Shown here: positions 26,548 to 35,614 of the stretch, piece by piece | Layout: every line of letters begins with the position of its first letter | How positions within the stretch are numbered: the stretch's first letter is position 1 | Assembly (NCBI RefSeq): GCF_000770675.1 | Contig: NZ_AVBG01000013.1 | Coordinates: 50,505 to 114,504, forward strand | Direction: 5' to 3' | Origin: Pontibacillus chungwhensis BH030062 | GTDB lineage: Bacteria > Bacillota > Bacilli > Bacillales > BH030062 | DNA: 64,000 bases | Notes under the pieces: generated by a model | What the model was told of the DNA's origin: nothing | Seen by the model: only the letters and a program-made list of their open reading frames with translations | The model's database searches: none | Program-made: the position numbers and the translations under genes

Positions 26548-27569
26548 CGTAACACCTCTTCTTCAGGTCGACTTGTTTCGTAAAGTAAGCAAGCTACTTC
26601 ATGACCTTCTTCATTTTTCGCTAATTTAGGTGTAACGGTTGTACATTCCTTCATGGCTTTTGGACAACGATTAGCAAATCGACATCCCACTTCCGGCATC
26701 TTCGTCAACGAAGGTACAATGCCATCTATTGTCGCAAGCATATCTTTCTCTTCCTCTAAGCGAGGAATAGCTCCCATCAACAATTCTGTATATGGATGTT
26801 TAGGTGAATTGAATAGACGCTGAACATCTGTACGCTCTACAATTCTTCCTGCATACATAACAATAACCTCATCACAAGTCTCAGATACAACTCCAAGATC
26901 GTGTGTGATAAAGATAATGGCCATATCATTCTTCTTTTGAATATCCTGAAGCAGTTCAAGAATTTGAGCTTGTACTGTTACGTCAAGGGCTGTTGTTGGC
27001 TCATCTGCGATTAGTAACTTCGGCTGACATGCAATCGCCATTGCGATCATGACACGCTGCCTCATACCTCCGGATAACTGGTGAGGATATTCGTCAACGA
27101 TTCGCTCAGCCCGAGATATTCCTACAGCTGATAATAATTGAACAACCTTTTCCGTTGCCTCTTTTTTAGACAATTTAAAATGGTTATGCAGTACTTCCTC
27201 CAACTGATAACCAATCGTAAATACCGGGTTTAAGGAAGTCATAGGCTCTTGGAAGATCATCGAAATATCTTTACCCCGAATTTTATTCATTTCTTTATCA
27301 TCTAAACCTTCTAAATTCCTTCCTTCAAAAAGAACCTCTCCGTTTCGGATTTTTCCGATTCCTTTTGGTAACAAATTCATGACAGATAAAGACATTACAC
27401 TTTTTCCACAACCGGACTCTCCAACGATTCCAACGATTTTACCTTTTTCGACATTAAAAGAAACACCGTCGACCGCATTGTGGTCTTTTCCCTCAATACT
27501 AAAGGCCGTCTCTAAGCCCTTTACCTGAAGTAAAGGTTCATGATTTACATTTGATTGTGAGTTATTCAT
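26544..27569 (-). CDS. appD: Oligopeptide ABC transporter ATPase (AppD/OppD)
   Basis: A 341-residue ATPase and first gene of the operon. Walker A GESGCGKSV, signature LSGGMRQRVMIAMAI, Walker B LLIADEPTTALDVT, and a C-terminal Cys cluster CRFANRCPKAMKEC. Order D-F-A-B-C is that of the B. subtilis app operon, not of opp (A-B-C-D-F), so the app symbols are preferred. A CodY-like box lies about 45 bp upstream. Confidence 0.94.
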   Translation of the reverse strand: MNNSQSNVNHEPLLQVKGLETAFSIEGKDHNAVDGVSFNVEKGKIVGIVGESGCGKSVMSLSVMNLLPKGIGKIRNGEVLFEGRNLEGLDDKEMNKIRGKDISMIFQEPMTSLNPVFTIGYQLEEVLHNHFKLSKKEATEKVVQLLSAVGISRAERIVDEYPHQLSGGMRQRVMIAMAIACQPKLLIADEPTTALDVTVQAQILELLQDIQKKNDMAIIFITHDLGVVSETCDEVIVMYAGRIVERTDVQRLFNSPKHPYTELLMGAIPRLEEEKDMLATIDGIVPSLTKMPEVGCRFANRCPKAMKECTTVTPKLAKNEEGHEVACLLYETSRPEEEVLR

Positions 27570-27613
27570 TAGGACACCTCAGATTTAAAATTTACAAATG
27601 TATTAGAATTAAT

Positions 27614-27628
27614 AATTTTCTGATTTTT
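27614..27628. promoter_or_regulatory. Possible CodY box upstream of appD
   Basis: AATTTTCTGATTTTT agrees with AATTTTCWGAAAATT at 12 of 15 positions. The app operon is a known CodY/ScoC target in B. subtilis, so the match is sensible, but such boxes occur by chance in AT-rich DNA. Confidence 0.4.
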
Positions 27629-27840
27629 TATTATAGTAAACTATTTATTGGTAGAACGTCAATGCTTTATTAACAATTTATTGTAATATGTGCGAAATTT
27701 TTTAAAGATTTGTAATAATAATGTAATAATTGACGCTAGATTATCATGTTAAATAATCTTTTCGGCCTATTAAACGTAAAGGGACATATGAATTTGTGTC
27801 GAATAATAAGATGTAGAACCCATTCAATAGGAGGAGTAAA

Positions 27841-28305
27841 ATGAAACAAGAAATGGATCAGTTACATAGTTCAGAAGATTTCCATAAGAAAATGGCCGTA
27901 GATCTATTTAATTACGTTTGGACCTTTCTTGACCTCGAAGATCGGACTTCAGTACAAGAGCAAACAATGATTCATGCTGCGCATGCTTCGAGGTATCACT
28001 GGGAGCAAGTTGGTTCTCCGATCAACAAAGTTCGAGGGGATTGGCAACTAGCTAGAGTATATTCTGTTAGTGGCAGATCAGAACCTGCCATTTATCATGC
28101 TAGGGTCTGTCTAGATTTATGCTTGGATGAAGAGATCGGAGATTTTGACTTGGCTTTTGCATACGAAGCAATGGCAAGAGCGTACAAATTAGCTGGTCAA
28201 ACGGAGAAGAAAGAAGAATACAAAGAATTAGCTCTTAAAGCTTGTGAGGAAATTAAAAACGAACCAGACCGACGTATTGTAATGGAGGACCTTGCTTCAC
28301 TATAA
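27841..28305 (+). CDS. Hypothetical helical-repeat (TPR-like) protein
   Basis: A 154-residue cytosolic protein with a strong AGGAGGAG ribosome site. It looks all-helical, with TPR-like periodicity: WQLARVYSVSGRSEPAIYHA and FAYEAMARAYKLAGQTEKKE form helix-turn-helix units around residues 76-125. No catalytic motif is visible. The start HAAHASRYHWEQVGSP is a patch I recall from unnamed Bacillales proteins, but I cannot assign a function. It is divergent from the app operon and convergent with yhbH, sharing a terminator. Confidence 0.75.
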   Translation: MKQEMDQLHSSEDFHKKMAVDLFNYVWTFLDLEDRTSVQEQTMIHAAHASRYHWEQVGSPINKVRGDWQLARVYSVSGRSEPAIYHARVCLDLCLDEEIGDFDLAFAYEAMARAYKLAGQTEKKEEYKELALKACEEIKNEPDRRIVMEDLASL

Positions 28306-28407
28306 GGTTATTTTATTTTGCTTCTCCATCACTCTAGAACAATCAGATTATATTATATAACGTCTAAATACCTAACCCCCTTACATACTGTGGAGATTTA
28401 AACACAC

Positions 28408-28446
28408 AAAAAACTCGAGTCCTCCATGAAGAGAACTCGAGTTTTC
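28408..28446. terminator. Convergent terminator before yhbH
   Basis: AAAACTCGAGT...ACTCGAGTTTT with T/A-runs on both sides; it can serve both the TPR-like gene and yhbH. Confidence 0.85.
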
Positions 28447-28447
28447 C

Positions 28448-29608
28448 CTATACCATTACTTCCTCATCTTCCTCTTTAAAGAAATGCTTCATCGCGTAAA
28501 ATACATCAGCTTTTCTTCTTAACACAAAGTGTCTGAAGCGTTCATCTTCAATTTTCTTATAGGCTGACATTAGAGTACTATGACGGTTATACTGATTCAC
28601 TTCACCATATCCAAACATACTCGATACGTCCATTAACTGTTCAACGAGCTGTAAGCATCGTTTGTTATCAGATGTTAAGTTATCTCCATCAGAGAAGTGG
28701 AATGGGTATATATTGTAACGCTCAGGGTTATATTTCTTATCAATCAAATCAAGCGCCTTCTTATACGCCGATGAACAAATGGTTCCTCCACTTTCCCCTT
28801 TTGAGAAGAAGTCATCTTCTGGTACAACTTTAGCTTCTGTGTGGTGAGCTATAAATTCAATATCTACTGTTTCGTATTTCGTTCTCAAGAAACGCGACAT
28901 CCAGAAGAAGAAACTACGGGCCATATATTTTTCCCACATGCCCATTGAACCAGAGGTATCCATCATGGCTAACACAACCGCTTTTGATTCTGGCTTTACT
29001 TCCTCATTCCACGTCTTGTATCGAATGTCTTCTGGGTAGATTGGATTAAACGTTGCATCCCCTCCCATAGCATTCCTCTTAAACGCTTCTAGCATAGTAC
29101 GTTTCTTATCAATATTTCCTTGTAATCCCGTCTTACGAATGTCATTAAAATTAATATCCGTTGTAATGATGTTATCTTTCTCTTTCTCCTGCAAATTCGG
29201 CAAAGCCAACTGATTAAACAAAGCCTCTTCTAACTCCGCAATCGAAATCTCTGCTTCATAAAAATCCTCACCAGGCTGATCACCCGGTTTCTCACCTTTT
29301 CCTTGCGCTTGCTGCGGGGATCCATCCCTCGCAATAACATCTCCGACTTGGCTGTCTCCTTCACCTTGCCCTACATGTTTATTCTTATCATGGTTATAGC
29401 GAATCTTATATTCATCCAACGACCGAATCGGAATCTTCACAACATCTTTCCCATTAGACATCACAATGTTTTCTTCAGAAATCAGGTCCGGGAGTTGATT
29501 CTTGAGCGCATCCTGAACTTTCTCCTGGTGGCGCTGCTGATCATCATACCCTTTTCTATGGAGGGACCAGTTCTCTTCAGAAATCACAAAATTTTTCGAA
29601 CGACTCAT
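28448..29608 (-). CDS. yhbH: Sporulation protein YhbH (DUF444)
   Basis: A 386-residue DUF444 protein. Its C-terminal half holds a von Willebrand A-like fold with a MIDAS-type motif (MMDTSGSMG, about residues 215-223), and the central part has a Gly/Gln-rich flexible stretch ([17 protein letters not shown]). In Bacillus it is made early in sporulation in the mother cell, and its family partners are PrkA and SpoVR. Here prkA is about 10 kb away. The GAGGAGGGG site precedes the ATG. Confidence 0.93.
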   Translation of the reverse strand: MSRSKNFVISEENWSLHRKGYDDQQRHQEKVQDALKNQLPDLISEENIVMSNGKDVVKIPIRSLDEYKIRYNHDKNKHVGQGEGDSQVGDVIARDGSPQQAQGKGEKPGDQPGEDFYEAEISIAELEEALFNQLALPNLQEKEKDNIITTDINFNDIRKTGLQGNIDKKRTMLEAFKRNAMGGDATFNPIYPEDIRYKTWNEEVKPESKAVVLAMMDTSGSMGMWEKYMARSFFFWMSRFLRTKYETVDIEFIAHHTEAKVVPEDDFFSKGESGGTICSSAYKKALDLIDKKYNPERYNIYPFHFSDGDNLTSDNKRCLQLVEQLMDVSSMFGYGEVNQYNRHSTLMSAYKKIEDERFRHFVLRRKADVFYAMKHFFKEEDEEVMV

Positions 29609-29916
29609 CCTTACCCCTCCTCCATTTTGTTTACTCTATCATATGCAGAAGTTGTCATTTTGATTAAAAATTCTGAAAATTTATTTATAAACGTGTCCCT
29701 TTCCGCACATGACTGCTTGCACCCATAGCGTTCCGTCCGCGACAACACTCTATAAACCCCGAAGCTGACCGTCCCTCGCCTAATGTTATATGTCTTTCAT
29801 CATATGAGCGAATGCCGTCTATTATGAGTCAGTCATAAATAGAGGACATGTATGGTCACGTTTATTAGAATCCAAAAGTGATAATGCTGACCGCCTCATT
29901 GTTTTTAGAAGAAAAT
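29609..29916. other. Intergenic region upstream of yhbH
   Basis: About 300 bp without a gene. AAAATTCTGAAAATT at 29667-29681 matches the CodY consensus at 13 of 15 positions, 59 bp before the yhbH start. I see no clear sigma-E promoter and nothing else. Confidence 0.35.
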
Positions 29917-29952
29917 AAAGCCCAGGATCCTATAGAGGCGCCTGGGCTTTGT
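29917..29952 (-). terminator. Terminator of yidC2
   Basis: On the minus strand AAAGCCCAGGCGCC...GGATCCTGGGCTTTATTTT, 6 bp past the stop. Confidence 0.85.
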
Positions 29953-29957
29953 TTTAA

Positions 29958-30728
29958 TTAGTTTGAAGTTTGCGGTACAGGTTCTGTTTCCGTTTGATAC
30001 AGTTTGCGTCCAATAATTGTTTGGACAATCAAGAACAGTCCCCCTACTGCCCAGTAAACAGGTAACGCTGCTGGAGCGTTAAGAGAAATGATTAAAATCA
30101 TCACTGGTGAAAGGAGGCCTATTAGTTTCATCTGTTTTTGTTGGGATGACGGTACGCCAACTAATGAAACCCGATATTGAACAAAATATAAAGCCCCTGC
30201 TATGAGAGCCATTGCTATATTGGGCTCGCCAAGGTTAAACCATAGGAAAGAGTGTGTCGCAATGGTTTCTGAGCTTCGAATAGCAAAATAAAAGCCCATT
30301 AAAATTGGCATTTGTAAAAGCATAGGCAGACATCCCATATTAAGTGGATTCACGCCATGCTTTTGGTATAGAGCCATCAGTTCCTGCTGCATCTTTTGTT
30401 TATCTTCAGGAGTAGCCTCTTTCATTCTTGCCTGAATATCATCCATTTCAGGCTTCATTCCTGCCATTTTCACCTTCATTTGTTGCTGGCTTTTATACAT
30501 ATTCAGCATAAGAGGCATTAACACAAGACGAATAATGACGGTAATGATAATAATGGCTCCCCCGTAATTCCCCCCTGCAACAGATGCCGCCAGTTCTATG
30601 GCTTTCGTGAAGGGTTCAACGAATAAATTGTGAAGAATCCCATCACCACCATCCTCCTGACTTGAACATGCTGATAGTACAAATGCTGTAACAATAAATA
30701 GCAGACTTGTTTTCCATAAAGCTTTCAT
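29958..30728 (-). CDS. yidC2: YidC/OxaA-family membrane insertase (YidC2/YqjG type)
   Basis: A 256-residue lipoprotein insertase that helps membrane proteins enter the bilayer. The lipobox LSAC gives Cys21; five membrane segments follow. The conserved Arg of the hydrophilic groove is R67 in VIIRLVLMP. The cytoplasmic C1 loop is charged (MKVKMAGMKPEMDDIQARM). It is not next to rnpA/jag, where SpoIIIJ lies, so it is probably the second, regulated paralogue. Its ribosome site AGGAGG (30739-30744) is half buried in a helix formed with the end of the preceding small gene. Confidence 0.93.
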   Translation of the reverse strand: MKALWKTSLLFIVTAFVLSACSSQEDGGDGILHNLFVEPFTKAIELAASVAGGNYGGAIIIITVIIRLVLMPLMLNMYKSQQQMKVKMAGMKPEMDDIQARMKEATPEDKQKMQQELMALYQKHGVNPLNMGCLPMLLQMPILMGFYFAIRSSETIATHSFLWFNLGEPNIAMALIAGALYFVQYRVSLVGVPSSQQKQMKLIGLLSPVMILIISLNAPAALPVYWAVGGLFLIVQTIIGRKLYQTETEPVPQTSN

Positions 30729-30741
30729 TCTATTACATCCT

Positions 30742-30782
30742 CCTCAATAGTCGATTATAAAATGAGTAATCGATTATTGAGG
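30742..30782 (-). promoter_or_regulatory. Translation-control helix over the yidC2 ribosome site
   Basis: On the minus strand the arm at 30782-30767 (CCTCAATAATCGATTA) pairs with 30757-30742 (TAATCGACTATTGAGG) with one mismatch in 16. The loop is 9 nt. The 5' arm spans codons L95-L99 of the upstream gene, and the 3' arm covers its stop codon and the first half of the AGGAGG for yidC2. A ribosome paused near codons 91-93 would break the helix and expose the site. Confidence 0.8.
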
Positions 30783-31063
30783 TAGTCTTCATCATCTGGT
30801 GAACTTTCTTGTCTCCCAATTGTTTTGCAAAACCAGCTAACGAATTGGTCGGTCGGTTTTACTCCGCTATTCATATGAGACGGTAATTGAATAGTTGTTT
30901 GTTTAATGGACCAATCTTTTGAAAATAAATTGGCTGCATCGCCTACAAGTGATCCCCATACTCTATTAAACGCAAGGGATAAGAACAAGCTTGCATAAAA
31001 TGAATATAGAAAAGGATCATTGACTAAATCCATATCCAAAAGATATTCGATAAGCATATTCAT
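30755..31063 (-). CDS. MifM-like translation-arrest leader peptide (putative YidC activity sensor)
   Basis: A 102-residue small protein ending 26 bp before yidC2. Residues 18-40 form one membrane segment (FLYSFYASLFLSLAFNRVWG), and the rest is soluble. The end reads SWFCKTIGRQESSPDDEDYL (76-95). B. subtilis MifM, as I recall it, has W73, K76 and the acidic DEED at 86-89 in its arrest region; here W77, K80 and DDED 90-93 have the same spacing. The nearby helix over the yidC2 ribosome site matches the MifM mechanism. The start may be the ATG at 31063 or at 31057; AGAGG is better spaced for the second. Overall similarity to MifM is low outside these features, so the role is inference. Confidence 0.75.
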   Translation of the reverse strand: MNMLIEYLLDMDLVNDPFLYSFYASLFLSLAFNRVWGSLVGDAANLFSKDWSIKQTTIQLPSHMNSGVKPTDQFVSWFCKTIGRQESSPDDEDYLNNRLLIL

Positions 31064-31176
31064 TCCTCTGCCTCATTTCTACTTTGTATCTCTTACATTT
31101 ACGGCATAACCATTTAATGCGTTTCATTTTTCTTATCATCAGTCTACTACTTTTTCAACTCTCAAACAACCAACCT

Positions 31177-31216
31177 AAAAAAGCCCGTTCTGCAAATAAT
31201 AGCAGAACGGGCTTTC
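31177..31216 (-). terminator. Terminator of odhAB
   Basis: On the minus strand AAAGCCCGTTCTGC/GCAGAACGGGCTTTTTT with a short loop, 12 bp past the odhB stop. Confidence 0.9.
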
Positions 31217-31227
31217 AGATGACCTTA

Positions 31228-32574
31228 TTAACCTTCTAGTAGAAGATTGTATGGATCTTCTAACATTTCTTTAATACGAACGAGGAATTGAACCGCTTCT
31301 TTCCCATCAACGATACGGTGGTCATAGGACAATGCAATGTACATCATCGGACGAACTTCAATAGAATCATCCGGCATAACCATTGCACGTTTTTGGATGT
31401 TGTGCATTCCTAAGATTCCTACCTGTGGAGCGTTTAGGATTGGCGTAGAAAGCATAGATCCGAAAATTCCACCATTAGTGATTGTGAATGAACCGCCTTG
31501 TAGCTCGTCTAGTGCTAGCTCTTTGTCACGAGCCCTCTTGCCAAGGCGACCAATTTCTTTCTCAATACCAGCGAACCCTAATCGGTCTGCATCACGAACA
31601 ACAGGAACAACAAGTCCTTCATCCGTAGATACGGCCATACCGATATCATAGAATTTCTTTTTCACAATCTCATCGCCTTGAATCTCAGCGTTAAGAAGTG
31701 GAAATTCCTTAAGAGCACCGACAACAGCTTTCGTGAAGAAGGACATGAATCCAAGTTTCACATCGTGCTTCTGTAGGAACTGGTCCTTACGTTCTTGACG
31801 AAGATTCATAACCGCAGTCATATCTACCTCATTAAACGTTGTCAGCATAGCAGCCGTTTGCTGTGCTTCCACAAGACGTTTTGAGATTGTTTGACGACGG
31901 CGAGACATCTTCTCACGTTCAACCGGCTTTTCAAATTCAGTTTTTTGAGATGACTTCTCTTCTGATTTCTTAGATTTCTTGCTTTCTTTCTTGCTACCCT
32001 TAGATTCTTTGTCTTCTTTGGATTGGTTAGCAGCTGCTTCTACATCTTCTGGACGAATGCGGCCTAACGGATCATTAGGTTTAACGTCTCGAAGATCAAT
32101 CCCAAGTTCACGCGCTTTCTTACGAGCAGCAGGAGAAGCTACGACATCTTTATTCGGGTCTTCTTTGCTATCATCCTTTGTATCCTCTTGTTTCTCTGAA
32201 GCTTGTTCTTTGCTGTCTTTGGAAGATTCCTGTTTTCCATTATCAGACGACTCTTCTTGTTGCTCAGATTCTTCTTGTTGCTCAGACTCTTCTTGTTGGC
32301 CGCTATCTTCTTCAGCCTCAGAAGAACCGCCGCTTTCACCATTTTCGTCTATTTTTGCAACGGTATCCCCTACTTCAACGTCGTCTCCTTCCTCAACCAG
32401 GAGTTCGGAGATGACGCCAGAGGCATCTGCGTTTACTTCAACATTTACTTTGTCTGTTTCTAATTCAAGGATCGCATCGCCTTTTTCAACGGAATCGCCT
32501 TCTTTGACGAGCCATTCTGCGACCGTGCCTTCTGTAATGGATTCTGCAAGTTCTGGTACCTTAATTTCCTTCAT
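31228..32574 (-). CDS. odhB: 2-oxoglutarate dehydrogenase E2 (dihydrolipoamide succinyltransferase)
   Basis: A 448-residue E2 component of the TCA-cycle 2-oxoglutarate dehydrogenase. The lipoyl domain (1-78) has the lipoylated K42 in [13 protein letters not shown] linker of about 60 residues is very rich in Glu, Gln, Ser and Lys and includes repeated QQEESE units. The E3-binding domain is at about 148-180 ([19 protein letters not shown]). The catalytic domain ends with [14 protein letters not shown], which carries the active His and Asp. It overlaps odhA by 14 bp, so translation is coupled. Confidence 0.96.
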   Translation of the reverse strand: MKEIKVPELAESITEGTVAEWLVKEGDSVEKGDAILELETDKVNVEVNADASGVISELLVEEGDDVEVGDTVAKIDENGESGGSSEAEEDSGQQEESEQQEESEQQEESSDNGKQESSKDSKEQASEKQEDTKDDSKEDPNKDVVASPAARKKARELGIDLRDVKPNDPLGRIRPEDVEAAANQSKEDKESKGSKKESKKSKKSEEKSSQKTEFEKPVEREKMSRRRQTISKRLVEAQQTAAMLTTFNEVDMTAVMNLRQERKDQFLQKHDVKLGFMSFFTKAVVGALKEFPLLNAEIQGDEIVKKKFYDIGMAVSTDEGLVVPVVRDADRLGFAGIEKEIGRLGKRARDKELALDELQGGSFTITNGGIFGSMLSTPILNAPQVGILGMHNIQKRAMVMPDDSIEVRPMMYIALSYDHRIVDGKEAVQFLVRIKEMLEDPYNLLLEG

Positions 32575-35413
32575 TGGAATCTCCTCCTTTAGATAGCTTC
32601 AGTGCTTCTTGGATGATTCTGTTTTGCTCTGTCTTGTGAATATTCGGTTCACCGACAGCTGGTGAAGAACGTTTTGGACGTCCAATATATTTAATTTCGT
32701 GTGTATTGTTTACTAATTGGTAAAGTGTTTCTTTAACAAAGTCCCATCCGCCCATATTACGCGGTTCTTCCTGGACCCATACCACTTCTTCAATATTTGG
32801 ATACTGTTCCAGTATTTCCTGCAGTTGCTTTTCTGGGAATGGATAGATCTGCTCAACTCGAACAATGTGTAACCAATCCCAGTTTTGATCTTCATTTTCA
32901 ATTCTGTCTTCTAGATCAATCATGACCTTCCCGCTACCAATAACAAGACGTGTCACTTTATCTTCGTTTTTACCTAGGCCGCGCTGTGGTTTAAGTGGTT
33001 GGAATTGTCCTTCACTGAACTCTTTACCATCTGAAGCAACACGCTGGTTACGAATGAGGCTCTTTGGAGTCATGAGCACGAGTGGACGTGCTGCATCTTT
33101 ACCACCAATAGCAGCCTGACGACGAAGCAAATGGAAGTACTGAGCGGAAGAAGTTACATTTGCAACCGTCCAGTTATACTCTGCACTCATCGTCAAAAAA
33201 CGCTCCAAGCGGGCGCTGGAGTGTTCAGGTCCCTGTCCCTCATAACCATGAGGTAACAACATCACAAGACTTGATTTCTCTCCCCATTTAGCACGCCCTG
33301 CTGAAATGAATTGATCAATGATTACCTGACCTGCATTGGCAAAGTCTCCATACTGCGCTTCCCATAGAACAAGGGCTTCTGGCGCCAGAACGCTATACCC
33401 ATATTCAAAGCCAAGCACACCCGCTTCATTTAATGGGCTGTTATAGATATCAAATGAAGCATTCGCTTCTTCTAAACCATGCATCGGGCAATAGGTTGAT
33501 CCATCTTCTACATCATGTAAAACAAGATGACGGTGTGCGAAGGTTCCTCGTTGGCTATCCTGACCTGTTAAACGGATCGGCTTTCCATCTTGTAAGATTG
33601 AGGCAAAAGCAAGTGATTCGCCTGTAGCCCAATCTACTTTATTTCCTTCTTCAAGAACATTTTCACGACGCTGAAGGATTTTCTCTAACTTCTTAAAGCC
33701 ATTGAAGCCTTCTGGACGTTTTAATAAACCTTTATTCAACGTTTTCAGGACATCCAGCGAAACAGATGTATCAATAGAATCCAAACCACTTACCATTTCT
33801 TCTGGTACATCTTTCGCGTCACGTTCTCCTGTTTCGTTTTCTTTCATATTTTCATACGTTTTACGGAAGTTCTCATCAACCTCTTCTTTCACTTGGTCAA
33901 AGTACCCTTCCTCAATCACACCTTCATCTTGAAGTTGCTCTGCATACAACGTGGCAACCGTGGCATGATCATCGATTTCTGAATACAACTCAGGCTGTGT
34001 AGCACGAGGCTCATCCATTTCGTTATGACCAAAACGACGATACCCTACAAGATCAATTAAGAAGTCTTTATGAAACTTCTTGCGGTACTCATATGCTAGT
34101 TGCATGGCAGATAAACACTGAATTGGATCATCAGCATTCACATGAATAATCGGAATCTCGTATCCTTTAGCAAGATCACTTGCATAGCGAGTCGAACGCC
34201 CGTCCTTTTGGATCGTTGTAAATCCAACTAGATTGTTGGCAATGATATGAACGGCGCCACCTGTGCGATAGCCCGGCAAGTCACTCATATTTAGCGTTTC
34301 AGCTACAACCCCTTCACCAGGGAAGGCTGCATCCCCGTGAATAAGGATGGAGAAGGCTTTACTAGTATCCTGATCTGACAAACCTCGTTCTTCGCGGCTA
34401 TCCTGAGCTGCGCGAGCAAACCCTTGTACAACAGGATCGACAAATTCAAGGTGAGATGGGTTATGAGAAAGAGTTACACGTGTTGTTCGCTCTTCTTTCT
34501 CAACATCAAGACTAGCACCAAAGTGATATTTCACATCACCAGTCCAACCATAATTAATGCCCATTGAACCTTCTGATGGCACAAGCTCCTTGTTTGGAGC
34601 ATGGTGAAATTCAGAGAAAATGCGGTCATAAGGCTTTCCTAATACGTGAGCTAAGACATTTAAACGGCCACGGTGAGCCATCCCCATCATCACGTGCTCG
34701 ACGTCTTCTTCAGAAGCTGCCTGCACAATGTGATCAAGCATTGGAACCATGACATCTAAGCCTTCAATTGAGAATCGCTTTTGAGCAACGAAGGTTTTAG
34801 CAAGAAAGTGTTCAAACCCTTCTACTTGAGCTAATAGTTTCAGGACTTGCTTCTTCTTATCATCATTGAAATCTACTCTATACGTGCCTTGTTCAATCTT
34901 GTCTTGTAACCACTTACGTTCTTCCTCATTGTGAACATGATCCACTTCGAAAGAAATACGGCCAGCATATTGCTGCTTTAACGTATGAATAGCTTCAAGT
35001 CCGTTTGAGACTCCGTTAGGCGCTTCAGGCCAAATCCATTTCGCTGGAATGGATTTCAAATCATTCTCCGACAAATTATATGTTTTCGGATCGAGTAGCG
35101 GTGAATAACGCTCTCGGCCTCGACCAACGGCATAAACTTCTGCCTCTAGATGACCGGAACGACGAATAGCCTCAACCAATTTCAAAGCTGAGGTCACCTT
35201 CTGGATATCCGCAGCAGATGGGCTGTTAGAACCTTGTTGGCTCTCATCACCTTTTATCCACTCTGGAGCACCATATTGTTCAAACACCTCGACTAGAGAT
35301 GAATCGACCCGCTCTGGATCTTCTAAGTATAAATCGTACTGTTCTTCGATGTACCCCATGTTGGGGCCATGAAACTGTTCCCAAATGTTTTCGTTAGACC
35401 CTTTGTTCGACAC
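32561..35413 (-). CDS. odhA: 2-oxoglutarate dehydrogenase E1
   Basis: A 950-residue thiamine diphosphate-dependent E1 that decarboxylates 2-oxoglutarate and loads succinyl onto the E2 lipoyl arm. Family patches: [19 protein letters not shown], the ThDP-motif stretch [34 protein letters not shown], and [16 protein letters not shown] near the C-terminus. It uses a GTG start with TGGGGG upstream. A cre-like site lies about 40 bp before the start. Confidence 0.96.
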   Translation of the reverse strand: MSNKGSNENIWEQFHGPNMGYIEEQYDLYLEDPERVDSSLVEVFEQYGAPEWIKGDESQQGSNSPSAADIQKVTSALKLVEAIRRSGHLEAEVYAVGRGRERYSPLLDPKTYNLSENDLKSIPAKWIWPEAPNGVSNGLEAIHTLKQQYAGRISFEVDHVHNEEERKWLQDKIEQGTYRVDFNDDKKKQVLKLLAQVEGFEHFLAKTFVAQKRFSIEGLDVMVPMLDHIVQAASEEDVEHVMMGMAHRGRLNVLAHVLGKPYDRIFSEFHHAPNKELVPSEGSMGINYGWTGDVKYHFGASLDVEKEERTTRVTLSHNPSHLEFVDPVVQGFARAAQDSREERGLSDQDTSKAFSILIHGDAAFPGEGVVAETLNMSDLPGYRTGGAVHIIANNLVGFTTIQKDGRSTRYASDLAKGYEIPIIHVNADDPIQCLSAMQLAYEYRKKFHKDFLIDLVGYRRFGHNEMDEPRATQPELYSEIDDHATVATLYAEQLQDEGVIEEGYFDQVKEEVDENFRKTYENMKENETGERDAKDVPEEMVSGLDSIDTSVSLDVLKTLNKGLLKRPEGFNGFKKLEKILQRRENVLEEGNKVDWATGESLAFASILQDGKPIRLTGQDSQRGTFAHRHLVLHDVEDGSTYCPMHGLEEANASFDIYNSPLNEAGVLGFEYGYSVLAPEALVLWEAQYGDFANAGQVIIDQFISAGRAKWGEKSSLVMLLPHGYEGQGPEHSSARLERFLTMSAEYNWTVANVTSSAQYFHLLRRQAAIGGKDAARPLVLMTPKSLIRNQRVASDGKEFSEGQFQPLKPQRGLGKNEDKVTRLVIGSGKVMIDLEDRIENEDQNWDWLHIVRVEQIYPFPEKQLQEILEQYPNIEEVVWVQEEPRNMGGWDFVKETLYQLVNNTHEIKYIGRPKRSSPAVGEPNIHKTEQNRIIQEALKLSKGGDSNEGN

Positions 35414-35449
35414 TGTTTACTACCCCCATTAGAAGTTCGCTTTCTGTGA

Positions 35450-35463
35450 CGTAAACGTTTGCA
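35450..35463. promoter_or_regulatory. Putative cre (CcpA) site upstream of odhA
   Basis: CGTAAACGTTTGCA matches the cre consensus at 13 of 14 positions and lies 37 bp before the odhA start. Glucose repression of odhAB is known in B. subtilis. Confidence 0.45.
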
Positions 35464-35614
35464 AACTCATCTTCTATTATAATTTTTTTCCGTTTTCTTC
35501 TTCAACTACTTTACCCTAGTTTTTTTTAAGAAAACAAAAAAAATTGAAAAAGATAATAAAAAAAGTACAAATGTACGGAATATTGTACACTTGTACCTCT
35601 TGATTTTTCAACTA

